A program made the translations under genes and the position numbers. A stretch of 64,000 nt of DNA from JAAZZY01 sp964612505 (lineage in GTDB: Bacteria; Chlamydiota; Chlamydiia; Chlamydiales; JAAZZY01), in contig CAZTEX010000012.1 of NCBI GenBank assembly GCA_964612505.1, positions 1 to 64,000 of the forward strand. The letters are read 5' to 3'. The stretch's first letter is position 1. Every line of letters starts with the position of its first letter. This document shows, piece by piece, positions 44,710 through 52,437 of the stretch. The notes under the pieces are model-generated. The model did not search any database. It was not told the origin of the DNA and saw only the letters and a list, made by a program, of their open reading frames with translations.

Positions 44710-45747
44710 ATGGCGTCTAGTGCAAATTTTAGAGAAGGTTCTCATCTTGCAGTGATATCAAGGTTTTTTACAGCCAATCTAGAAAACTACAAGCCAGATA
44801 GTAGAAGAGTGTCGGGCGGACCTGATTTAGAAGAGGATGCAAGATATTATCCAATAGCACGTGCCGAGAGTCTTTTTGATAGTCTTATTGTTACAGTACC
44901 CGAAGGAGTTTCATTTACTGCTGAAGGTGTTTTTGGTCCTGACAAGATCGTTGCTTTTATGCCTCAATATAGTTCTAAAGCAGATGAAAAGCCAAGCAAT
45001 CTTTTTGATCTTCCTCAGTATCGGCCAGCTATTGATGGGATGGTCTTTATTTTTAACAATGAGTTAGAGCATCGCAGATTGGAATTGCAACAAGCTCAAA
45101 CCGATAAGTTTAATGTTCAAAAAAGTTTTTCTTCAACAGTTCCTACTGTGGGGATGCATTTCATTCGGGATCTAAAAGGTGGGCAGGCTGCGCAGCCTTT
45201 TCCATCCGAATCAAAGGCCGACGCATTTCGATTAGCCATTGCTAGAACTTATGAAGGAGATAGCGGTGTTCGCCTTATATTCACTGCCGGAACATTTTTA
45301 GGAGCCGTAGATTTAAATTTTGACCGAGTACCAGGTAATCTTATCCATAGAAAAGTTGTCAATTTGAATTTGCATACTCCTCAAAGAACAAAAGCACTGC
45401 AAGCAGGAAGAGATAAGTTTTCAAATGTTATTGCCACAGCGTTATCGGGGCGAGGGGCAAGAAAGCTCTTTTTAATAGACAAAACAATCCTAGAAGAGCT
45501 TCCTAGTGGTTACTCTGTTGAATTAACAACATCTGAGTTATCGGGGACGCTTGCTGTACATAGGTCAGAGCTAAATGATGAAACTCAAAGAACACTAGAA
45601 TTAGGTCGAGGATTTTTGTGGGAAAGTAAGCGAGTGTATCCATATGATAAAAATCCAGAAATTCTCCCTCGTTCAACAGTTACTCAAAGATTAAGAGAAA
45701 AATACCTTCAGGGGAAGAGACCCGCAAATGAACCCGAATCGAGTTAA
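44710..45747 (+). CDS. Tandem paralogue family member 2
   Basis: A 345-aa soluble protein, start MASSANFREG with GAGGA just before the ATG. It carries all family blocks: ANLENYKPDSRR, FPSESKADAFRLAIARTY, RLIFTAGTFLGAVDLNF, LIHRKVVNLNLH, LPSGYSVELTTSELSGTLAV and FLWESKRVYPYD. Members 2 and 3 are 17 bp apart and probably co-transcribed. The function is unknown; a cluster next to npt1 with no export signal gives no hint. Confidence 0.65.
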   Translation: MASSANFREGSHLAVISRFFTANLENYKPDSRRVSGGPDLEEDARYYPIARAESLFDSLIVTVPEGVSFTAEGVFGPDKIVAFMPQYSSKADEKPSNLFDLPQYRPAIDGMVFIFNNELEHRRLELQQAQTDKFNVQKSFSSTVPTVGMHFIRDLKGGQAAQPFPSESKADAFRLAIARTYEGDSGVRLIFTAGTFLGAVDLNFDRVPGNLIHRKVVNLNLHTPQRTKALQAGRDKFSNVIATALSGRGARKLFLIDKTILEELPSGYSVELTTSELSGTLAVHRSELNDETQRTLELGRGFLWESKRVYPYDKNPEILPRSTVTQRLREKYLQGKRPANEPESS

Positions 45748-45764
45748 AAGAAGAAAGAAAAAAA

Positions 45765-46760
45765 ATGGCATTTACAGCAAGCGTTAATACAAATCCCCCG
45801 ATTACACCAGAAGCAAATGGAGTGCCTAAAGGGGCTGAAGTAAGAGCTCGTGTATCTGGAATTGCTTCTAGTTTTTGTGACCATCTTGTCCTTACATTAC
45901 CTACGAAAATAACAGCCGCCGCTTTAGGAGTTGTTGGGTCTGAAAGAGTTCTTTCTTATACACCTCAACTTAGAGGAGAAGAGCGAAGAAATCTTTTTGA
46001 GTCTGGTTGGCATCAACTCAGTAATGATGCTGAACCCACTTTTGTGATAGACCCGTCTTATTTTGAATTTGATCCACCTACGTTGCTAGCTTCTCTAAAT
46101 GAAGAAAAATATCGAACTGGTTATGGAAAACACTTTCTTGAAGAAACTCCTCAAGTCTTATTTATGCATCCAAAGCAAACTCTAAAGTATGGAGAAGTGA
46201 GAACACCTGTTCAACCTTATCAAACAGATGAGCATTATTCACACTTTGCAGTACCCATCATCAGGACATATAGTGGAGAAGGTGGAGTACGCGTTCTTCT
46301 CTATAAAAATCCAGAAGAAGACTTTCTTGGTTCTGTAGATTTAAATTTTGAACCTGATCGTGCCCTTTTAGCTAATAGAAAAATTGTTCATCTTGTTATT
46401 TATGACACGGTCCATTTCCCCGTGGGACTATCATTTTCTGACGTTTCCGAGTTGCACAAGCTCCCACATCCCTATTACGCTCACCGTAGATCTTCTGAAT
46501 TATCTGGGACAATGAAAGTACATAATCAATCAGAGACACCTCAGCCGCCCATCACATTTGAAGAGGGTAAGGGGTGTTTGTGGGAAAGTGAGCGCGTCTA
46601 CCGATATATTCAAAATCCCGGATTGAGTTCTTTTTGGAGACAGGAACAAATGGCTTCTACAGCTGCAAGTTCAAAAGAAGCGGGAGCAAAGCCACCCAAA
46701 ATAAAGAAAACAGTTACTTTTGATCTACCAGACGAAGCTGCCGCCGCCGATGACTCTTAG
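45765..46760 (+). CDS. Tandem paralogue family member 3
   Basis: A 331-aa protein, most diverged of the three: VPIIRTYSGEGGVRVLLY, EDFLGSVDLNFEPD, SSELSGTMKVHNQ and CLWESERVYRYIQNPG retain the family pattern. A C-terminal Lys-rich then acidic tail (KPPKIKKTVTFDLPDEAAA) is new. The stop lies 3 bp from the stop of the convergent glycosyltransferase gene. Function unknown. Confidence 0.65.
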   Translation: MAFTASVNTNPPITPEANGVPKGAEVRARVSGIASSFCDHLVLTLPTKITAAALGVVGSERVLSYTPQLRGEERRNLFESGWHQLSNDAEPTFVIDPSYFEFDPPTLLASLNEEKYRTGYGKHFLEETPQVLFMHPKQTLKYGEVRTPVQPYQTDEHYSHFAVPIIRTYSGEGGVRVLLYKNPEEDFLGSVDLNFEPDRALLANRKIVHLVIYDTVHFPVGLSFSDVSELHKLPHPYYAHRRSSELSGTMKVHNQSETPQPPITFEEGKGCLWESERVYRYIQNPGLSSFWRQEQMASTAASSKEAGAKPPKIKKTVTFDLPDEAAAADDS

Positions 46761-46763
46761 AAA

Positions 46764-48326
46764 TTAATAGCTCATTTTTTCGAGGGGCTTTTGACCATTA
46801 TAAGCGCTACATTTAAAGATGAGAGCTCCTTTGATGGGGGTATTCCCATGAGAGAAAAGAGGAACAATTTTGACAAGCTCTATACTTTCAAAGTAGGGGG
46901 ATAACTTTTTCCTAACGATGTTTACTTCACGATCAACATCAGATAGAAAGTTTTTTGAATTCTTCGACCAAACGTAATAACCTGTTTTACCGATCTTTTC
47001 TTCAGCCATTGAAGGCCAGAAACAAAATTGATTTTGTCGACGATTTTCTGTGTTAAAAAAGTATTGTCTTTTGAGTCCAGGGCCATAAAAACTTAAAATG
47101 CTAGCCATCTGATAAGTGTCAGAAAAAAGAAAGTGCTCCTTTTCATCATAATCTATTTGAACTAATGCATGATGGAGCTCTTGCCAACCAATGCTTCTAA
47201 TAAAGGGGTTGAGTTTAAAAGAGAACCAAGGATGAGGCGACTTCGCATGGTTTTGCAAAAAAGGGATTGAAGTGATAGTAAAAACAAGAATTAAAGAGAG
47301 GGCTACTCCTCGAAATAACCACTTGGCTCCATTCTTCATTTGTTCAAGACCATACCAAGCGATGAGATAGGTCGAAGTAGGATAAGCATAGAGAGCCCAA
47401 TTAGCTTGAATTTTCTTGAAAGTAGAGAGAGCTAAAAAAGATCCCAAAATTAAAGTTGTTGTCATTGCACAGAAAATAAGAGAAGGCTTTAATTTTTTTC
47501 GGAGTCTAAAAACTTCAAAAAGTGACAGTAGTAAAAGAACAAATAAAATGGGAGAGAGGACGGCAAATTGAGCGCCAAAAAAGGACCAGAAGTTACTTTG
47601 GTTAGCTCTGGTTGTCGTTTGGGTAATCACATGGCGAAAAGTGGGCCATTGATGAAGGCTATTCCAAACTAGACTGGGTAAAAGTCCCGCGAGCGATAGA
47701 GCCATTCCGTTCAAGATCCCCTTGTTATAAAAAGGGCGATAAAAAAAACAAGTCACTACAAGAGGAACCCAAAGAAGATAAATAGGCCATTTAAATAAAG
47801 CTCCACAGAGAATAAAAAGCGAGATGAGTAGATAGTTAGGGGACTCTTTATTTTCTAAAGCTTCAAAAATGGGGTAGAGAGCCAGTGTCCAAAATAAGAT
47901 AAAGCCACCATCGGTGGTCGCTGCAAAAGTACCCATCATCCCAATAGGACAAAAAGCAAAAATAACAGCCGCCCAAAAAGAGAGGCGAGGGCTTAAGGCT
48001 GCTTTATAAGCTGCAAAGAAAATAGCCATTGAGGTCAACATGGAGATCAAAATAGACATGGAGCGAACGCCCAGTTCTGTTTGACCAAATAGTTTACAGC
48101 CAAGCCAAATTTGCCAGGCAATTCCGGGTGGCTTGCTATAAAAGCCAAAGTCTAGATTGCGACTCCAAGTCCAATATTGCGCTTCATCAGGATCTAAACT
48201 AATGTAACCTGAAGAGATTTCAAAAAAAGCCCAAATGGCTTTAATCACTAACAAAGCAAATAAGAGTAGGAGATATTGTTGGTAAGTTTGAGAGAAAAAA
48301 AAGCGTTTTATCTGAGCTGTCTTCAT
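46764..48326 (-). CDS. GT39/ArnT-like membrane glycosyltransferase
   Basis: A 520-aa protein with about ten or more helices and the PMT_2 motif SLDPDEAQYWTWS (43-55) with the catalytic acid in the first periplasmic loop, followed by DFGFYSKPPGIAWQIWL. The soluble C-terminal third is periplasmic. Enzymes of this class transfer a sugar from a polyprenyl-phosphate donor to lipid A, proteins or glycans. The acceptor is unknown here. It lies 40 bp downstream of the outer-membrane paralogue at 48366, same strand. Confidence 0.85.
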   Translation of the reverse strand: MKTAQIKRFFFSQTYQQYLLLLFALLVIKAIWAFFEISSGYISLDPDEAQYWTWSRNLDFGFYSKPPGIAWQIWLGCKLFGQTELGVRSMSILISMLTSMAIFFAAYKAALSPRLSFWAAVIFAFCPIGMMGTFAATTDGGFILFWTLALYPIFEALENKESPNYLLISLFILCGALFKWPIYLLWVPLVVTCFFYRPFYNKGILNGMALSLAGLLPSLVWNSLHQWPTFRHVITQTTTRANQSNFWSFFGAQFAVLSPILFVLLLLSLFEVFRLRKKLKPSLIFCAMTTTLILGSFLALSTFKKIQANWALYAYPTSTYLIAWYGLEQMKNGAKWLFRGVALSLILVFTITSIPFLQNHAKSPHPWFSFKLNPFIRSIGWQELHHALVQIDYDEKEHFLFSDTYQMASILSFYGPGLKRQYFFNTENRRQNQFCFWPSMAEEKIGKTGYYVWSKNSKNFLSDVDREVNIVRKKLSPYFESIELVKIVPLFSHGNTPIKGALIFKCSAYNGQKPLEKMSY

Positions 48327-48365
48327 GATAAAAAAGGATGATTTATTGGCGTTTTTTCAGCAATC

Positions 48366-49409
48366 TTAAAACGCCCAGGTAAAAGAAAAGAGCCCTGTAA
48401 CAAAAGCGCCTGTATTGCGTCCTGCTAAACTAAACCAAGCACCTGCTATTACCCCAAAATTAGAGTTAATGTTATATTCAAGCGCAGGAGCAATGCTCCA
48501 GCTTTGATTTTCAGGTGCGCCCACACTCACGCCTCCCTGATCGCCTGATCGATATTTAGAAGCGCTAGTAATGGTGTATTGTACATCTGTAGCAAATACC
48601 CAATGCTCGGTAATGCTATATTCTATCGCAAAAATAGTCGTGAAATTATTGCCTGCTTTAACCTTACAATCCGTGCTAGATGTTCCGCCAAAGATATTAA
48701 GTCCTTCGACATGGACGCGACTATTGATGGTATAAGAAAAGCTCCAACGAAAGCGGAAAGGGTGATAATGAGTGGGATCTAAATCTTTTTTAAAAAGAGT
48801 ATTGAAGCTTTTTTGAAAGTTTAAAGAAAAATTAGTTCCATAAGCTCCTCCTCCAATGGCGTCTGTTCCTAGTTTTCTAGTTACTAGATGTTGATAGCGC
48901 CCTGATGGAAAAGTCATCCCTACCACAAAAGAACAAGCGGGAACAGGGGTGCCAATGACCGCTTCGAGCATTTGAAAACCAAAAGATAGATTTGTATCTC
49001 CATAGCCAAAAAAGTGTTGGTTTTGTTTGCGATTTAAAAAAGCCTGCACCACCAAATTGACATCCATAAAATTGGTAAGACCGTACTGAAAAACATTCAA
49101 AAACTGATATTGTAAATTGGATCGAGTGCGCTCTTTATGCCAATCGCTAGTATAAGTGCCATAAGTTCTCTTCCAGTAAAAATAGGGTTGAATGTTGTAA
49201 AGGCCTTTGGGAACTACATCTGCTGAAGGGGCTAAAAGGGGACCTGTATAAAAGGGGCTGTAGACTTTATAGAGATCTTTAATATAGGCGTCTTTTTCTG
49301 AAGCATGGGCAGAGCCCCTTTTCCCTTGTAGTAGTGCCCAAGGATGAATTGGAGCACTTAAAGTAAGTAATAATAAAGTCAAAAAAAATTTTGACGACAG
49401 AAGCTTCAT
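48366..49409 (-). CDS. Outer-membrane beta-barrel-like protein, paralogue 3 of 3
   Basis: A 347-aa protein with a signal peptide (MKLLSSKFFLTLLLLTLS then APIHPWA). It shares with the other two paralogues the PLLAPSADVVPKG block, the centre GMTFPSGRYQ (versus FPTGKYQ), the AIGGGAYGTNFSLNFQK strand pair, SSTDCKVKAGNNFTTIFAIEY, and the end NFGVIAGAWFSLAGRN finishing in TWAF. Terminal Phe fits assembly by BamA. It may be co-transcribed with the GT39-like enzyme. Ligand unknown. Confidence 0.7.
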   Translation of the reverse strand: MKLLSSKFFLTLLLLTLSAPIHPWALLQGKRGSAHASEKDAYIKDLYKVYSPFYTGPLLAPSADVVPKGLYNIQPYFYWKRTYGTYTSDWHKERTRSNLQYQFLNVFQYGLTNFMDVNLVVQAFLNRKQNQHFFGYGDTNLSFGFQMLEAVIGTPVPACSFVVGMTFPSGRYQHLVTRKLGTDAIGGGAYGTNFSLNFQKSFNTLFKKDLDPTHYHPFRFRWSFSYTINSRVHVEGLNIFGGTSSTDCKVKAGNNFTTIFAIEYSITEHWVFATDVQYTITSASKYRSGDQGGVSVGAPENQSWSIAPALEYNINSNFGVIAGAWFSLAGRNTGAFVTGLFSFTWAF

Positions 49410-49570
49410 GAAAGAGTTCGTTTTAATCTTGTAGCTTTCATAATAGGGAATTCAATTATTGGTCAAATAATTTCTATCAAATGCAATTCTGAGAAATAGA
49501 TGATTGATGAAATCTTAATAATTTAAATGGATCACTGGAGAGCTACAAAAGCTCTGAACCCTGTGATGCG

Positions 49571-49879
49571 ATGTCTCAAATTTTATTTTTTTGCAAAACA
49601 ATTTCAGGTGGAAAAGAAGAAAGAAAATGTTTTGAAATCATGAATAAGAAGCTTGTTAGTGATGAGAGAGCTGGGTTTGTTTTTTCAAAGATAGCTTCTT
49701 CTACAACATCTCAAATATTAACAATGGGAGATTATTCTATTAACAATTATTGTCTCGCTTTAGAGCGGCCAGCAGAAGGTTCAAGAAAGTCTCTCTCGTG
49801 GAGTGATCTTAGTAATTGTATAACCACCACATTGGAGAATAATGAAAAAATGGCTATATTAATTGGGGCAAAAAAATAA
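49571..49879 (+). CDS. Small hypothetical protein
   Basis: A 102-aa product without recognised domains; Cys, Ser and Lys in ordinary proportions, with FSKIASSTTSQILTMGDYSI in the middle. No clear Shine-Dalgarno before the ATG. It is the only plausible gene between the outer-membrane paralogue and asd, and could be real or chance. Confidence 0.35.
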   Translation: MSQILFFCKTISGGKEERKCFEIMNKKLVSDERAGFVFSKIASSTTSQILTMGDYSINNYCLALERPAEGSRKSLSWSDLSNCITTTLENNEKMAILIGAKK

Positions 49880-49939
49880 ATTTCTCTTTTCAATCCTTAA
49901 AAACTCGTAAAGATTTCTATCTCTAAGAATTTTATCGTT

Positions 49940-50998
49940 TTAAAAGGTTGCCATTGCTTTTTCTAATGGCATTAGCAAAGGATATTTCTGAGCAAAGAGC
50001 TCCGCATTTAAAAGAGCTGCTCCCGCAGCTCCTCGAATGAGGTTGTGCACTAAAACATTAAACTTAATGTCTAAACAATTACAGCGTTGTAATTTTCCTA
50101 CAGAAACCGTGAGCCCTTTTCCTAAATGAATATGAATTTTAGGCTGAGGAAACTGTTTATTTTCAAAGTAGACCAGAGGCTTTTCAAAAGAGGGTAAGTT
50201 TTGAGAGGCAAAGTTAAAATGAGAGAAAGCCTCTTCTACTTCTTTCAATGAGGGTTTCTTTTTGAGCTGAGCGCTCACATTCATAAAATGGCCATGAGTG
50301 ATGGGCACTCGGCAGACTTGAGCGCTGATTTTGCAATCACTATAAAGTATTTGATTCTTATTAAGAGCACCTAAAATCTTTAAAGGTTCTGTTTCAATCT
50401 TTTCTTCTTCCCCTTCAATATGCGGGAGCAAGTTGTCTTGCATTTGCAGGGCGCTGGGTCCGCTATAGCCCGCTCCAGAGAGAGCTTGATAGGTGGCAAT
50501 ATGCATTCTTTCTAAACCAAAGAAAGTTTCAAGCGGCTTAAGTGCGATCGCAAGTCCTGCAACAACACAATTGGGATTCGTGATTATTTTTCCTTTTGTC
50601 TTTTGATACTCGATCAGCTCAAGATGCTCTGGATTAACTTCAGGGATTAAAAGAGGGACATTTTCTTTCATTCGAAAATTTTTGGCATTGGAGATAACGT
50701 GAGATCCTTTTTGTAAGTGGAATAATTCGATTTCTTCAGCTACTTGGCTATCAAGAGCAGAAAAGACAAGAGGAACTTCTTCTTCAAAAAAACAAGAAGA
50801 GATTTTTTTTTGTGAGAGCTTTTGAGAAAGCTGTCCTTCAAAAGGGGTTTTTAAAGCAGCTGGGTAATCTAATCCTACAGAAGAATCTGAAGCTGCAAGA
50901 TAAGTTATTTCAAACCAAGGATGGTTTTGTAATAATCGAACAATATTTTGCCCAACAAGCCCTGTAGCTCCTAAGACAGCAACCGAAATTTTTTGCAT
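49940..50998 (-). CDS. asd: Aspartate-semialdehyde dehydrogenase
   Basis: A 352-aa protein: NADP loop LGATGLVGQNIV, active-site Cys144 in NPNCVVAGLAIALKPL, and YQALSGAGYSGPSAL. A basic VCRVPITHGHFMNVS segment supplies the substrate Arg/His. It reduces aspartyl phosphate to semialdehyde, feeding lysine/diaminopimelate. Length and NPNC pattern fit the archaeal/chlamydial type. It stands alone here, not next to dapA/lysC; apt is divergently transcribed 64 bp away. Confidence 0.93.
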   Translation of the reverse strand: MQKISVAVLGATGLVGQNIVRLLQNHPWFEITYLAASDSSVGLDYPAALKTPFEGQLSQKLSQKKISSCFFEEEVPLVFSALDSQVAEEIELFHLQKGSHVISNAKNFRMKENVPLLIPEVNPEHLELIEYQKTKGKIITNPNCVVAGLAIALKPLETFFGLERMHIATYQALSGAGYSGPSALQMQDNLLPHIEGEEEKIETEPLKILGALNKNQILYSDCKISAQVCRVPITHGHFMNVSAQLKKKPSLKEVEEAFSHFNFASQNLPSFEKPLVYFENKQFPQPKIHIHLGKGLTVSVGKLQRCNCLDIKFNVLVHNLIRGAAGAALLNAELFAQKYPLLMPLEKAMATF

Positions 50999-51062
50999 AA
51001 TATCTAGATTTAGGTCATCTTTAAAAGATTTGAAAATTCAAAATAATCTTTAGGAGAAAATT

Positions 51063-51653
51063 ATGAAAGCTTTTTTATCTTTTCTTTGTTGTTTAACCCT
51101 GATTGGCTTTCCGCTAGCTGCTGAAAACCAAGAAGAAACTTGGATTTGTGAATACATTACAAGGGTGCCTAATTTCCCAATCGAAAATCTTAATTTTTTA
51201 TGTTATCCCCATCTTCTTGAAAATCCAGCCGCATTTAAAAAGCTCATTAGATCTCTTGCAGAGCGTTATAAAGATCATGATATCACCTCTATTGTCGGGC
51301 TAGAAGCTAGAGGTTTTATTTTTGGAGTTGCCTTAGCCTATGAAATGGAAAAACCTTTTATTATGATGCGAAAAAAAGGAAAGCTACCGCGAAAGACTCG
51401 CGCTGTATCTTATAGTTTAGAATATGGCAAAGATGTTTTTGAAATCGAAGAAGAGAGCATTCAAAGAGGTGATCGCATTTTAATTGTTGATGATTTATTA
51501 GCTACTGGGGGAACAGCTACTGCAGCAATTCAACTTGTTGAAACGCTGGGTGGGCAGGTCGATGAAGTGGCTTGCATCTTTGAATTAGAAAATTTAAAGG
51601 GAAGAGAGCGGGTACCTGCAAAAGTATTTGCAGCGCTCGGTATACCTCAGTAG
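51063..51653 (+). CDS. apt: Adenine phosphoribosyltransferase-like protein with signal peptide
   Basis: A 196-aa protein. Residues 1-20 are a Sec-type signal (MKAFLSFLCCLTLIGFPLAA), with a likely cut before ENQEE. The remainder is Apt: VGLEARGFIFG, the flexible-loop MRKKGKLPR, YSLEYGKDVFEIE, and the PRPP motif ILIVDDLLATGGTATAA. The substrate-binding N-terminal portion has changed: NFLCYPHLLENP replaces the common FRDVTSLLEDP. Intact PRPP and loop motifs suggest activity. Family enzymes are cytosolic and convert adenine plus PRPP to AMP, so an exported form is unusual. Its stop abuts the sdhB stop. Confidence 0.85.
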   Translation: MKAFLSFLCCLTLIGFPLAAENQEETWICEYITRVPNFPIENLNFLCYPHLLENPAAFKKLIRSLAERYKDHDITSIVGLEARGFIFGVALAYEMEKPFIMMRKKGKLPRKTRAVSYSLEYGKDVFEIEEESIQRGDRILIVDDLLATGGTATAAIQLVETLGGQVDEVACIFELENLKGRERVPAKVFAALGIPQ

Positions 51654-51654
51654 T

Positions 51655-52428
51655 CTAGTCAGGATCTCGGTCGTGAAAGCTAAAGAGGTCTCGAAAGCCT
51701 TGCAGGGTTACATCTCTTGAAATGGCAGCAATTGAATCTGTCAAAGGGATATTTTTGGGACATACTTTGACGCAATTTTGAGCGTTGCCACAATCTGAAA
51801 TGCCTCCTTCTTCCATAAGAGGACGGAGGCGTTTATGTCTTTGCATTTTACCCGTGGGGTGGGCATTAAAAAGGCGCGCTTGAGAAATAGCTGCAGGTCC
51901 TATAAAAGCAGAACTATCATTGACTTGAGGGCAAGCTTCTGAGCAGCAGCCGCAGGTCATGCAGGTGGAGAGCTCATACATGAGCTGTTGCTTTTCTTGA
52001 CTAATTTTAGGGCCAGATCCTTTTTGATAGGCGCCATCACTTTCAATCCAAGCACTGACTTTCTTTAAATTGTCAAACATGATCGTTCGATCGACAATTA
52101 AATCGCGAACCAGAGGAAACTTGGTGAAAGGGGCTAGTAAAATAGTTCTTTTATTTGTTTCTTTAATCAAATTGCGTATTAAGGCGGTGCAGGCTTGGCG
52201 AGGTTTTTGATTGATCAGCATAGAGCAGGATCCGCAAACCTCTTCTAAGCAACCTTGTTCCCAAACCACCGGCTCTACAGTTTTCCCTTTACTGTTGACG
52301 GGATTTTTTTGAATTTCCATTAAAGCAGAAATGACATTGGAAAAGGGGGTTAATTGACACTCAAATTCTTCCCAATACTGATGTCCAGGGTGACCTCGAA
52401 AAACTTTTAAGATGAATGTTTCGCCCAT
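51655..52428 (-). CDS. sdhB: Succinate dehydrogenase iron-sulfur subunit
   Basis: A 257-aa protein. N-terminal 2Fe-2S ferredoxin part with CLEEVCGSCSMLIN, then C-terminal CMTCGCCSEACPQ for the 4Fe-4S cluster and CVKVCPKNIP for the 3Fe-4S cluster. It passes electrons from FAD in SdhA to quinone at SdhC. The length and cysteine layout resemble Bacillus-type SdhB. It forms an operon sdhC-sdhA-sdhB on the minus strand, matching the order of chlamydial CT593-CT591. Confidence 0.96.
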   Translation of the reverse strand: MGETFILKVFRGHPGHQYWEEFECQLTPFSNVISALMEIQKNPVNSKGKTVEPVVWEQGCLEEVCGSCSMLINQKPRQACTALIRNLIKETNKRTILLAPFTKFPLVRDLIVDRTIMFDNLKKVSAWIESDGAYQKGSGPKISQEKQQLMYELSTCMTCGCCSEACPQVNDSSAFIGPAAISQARLFNAHPTGKMQRHKRLRPLMEEGGISDCGNAQNCVKVCPKNIPLTDSIAAISRDVTLQGFRDLFSFHDRDPD

Positions 52429-52437
52429 AATCTCCGA

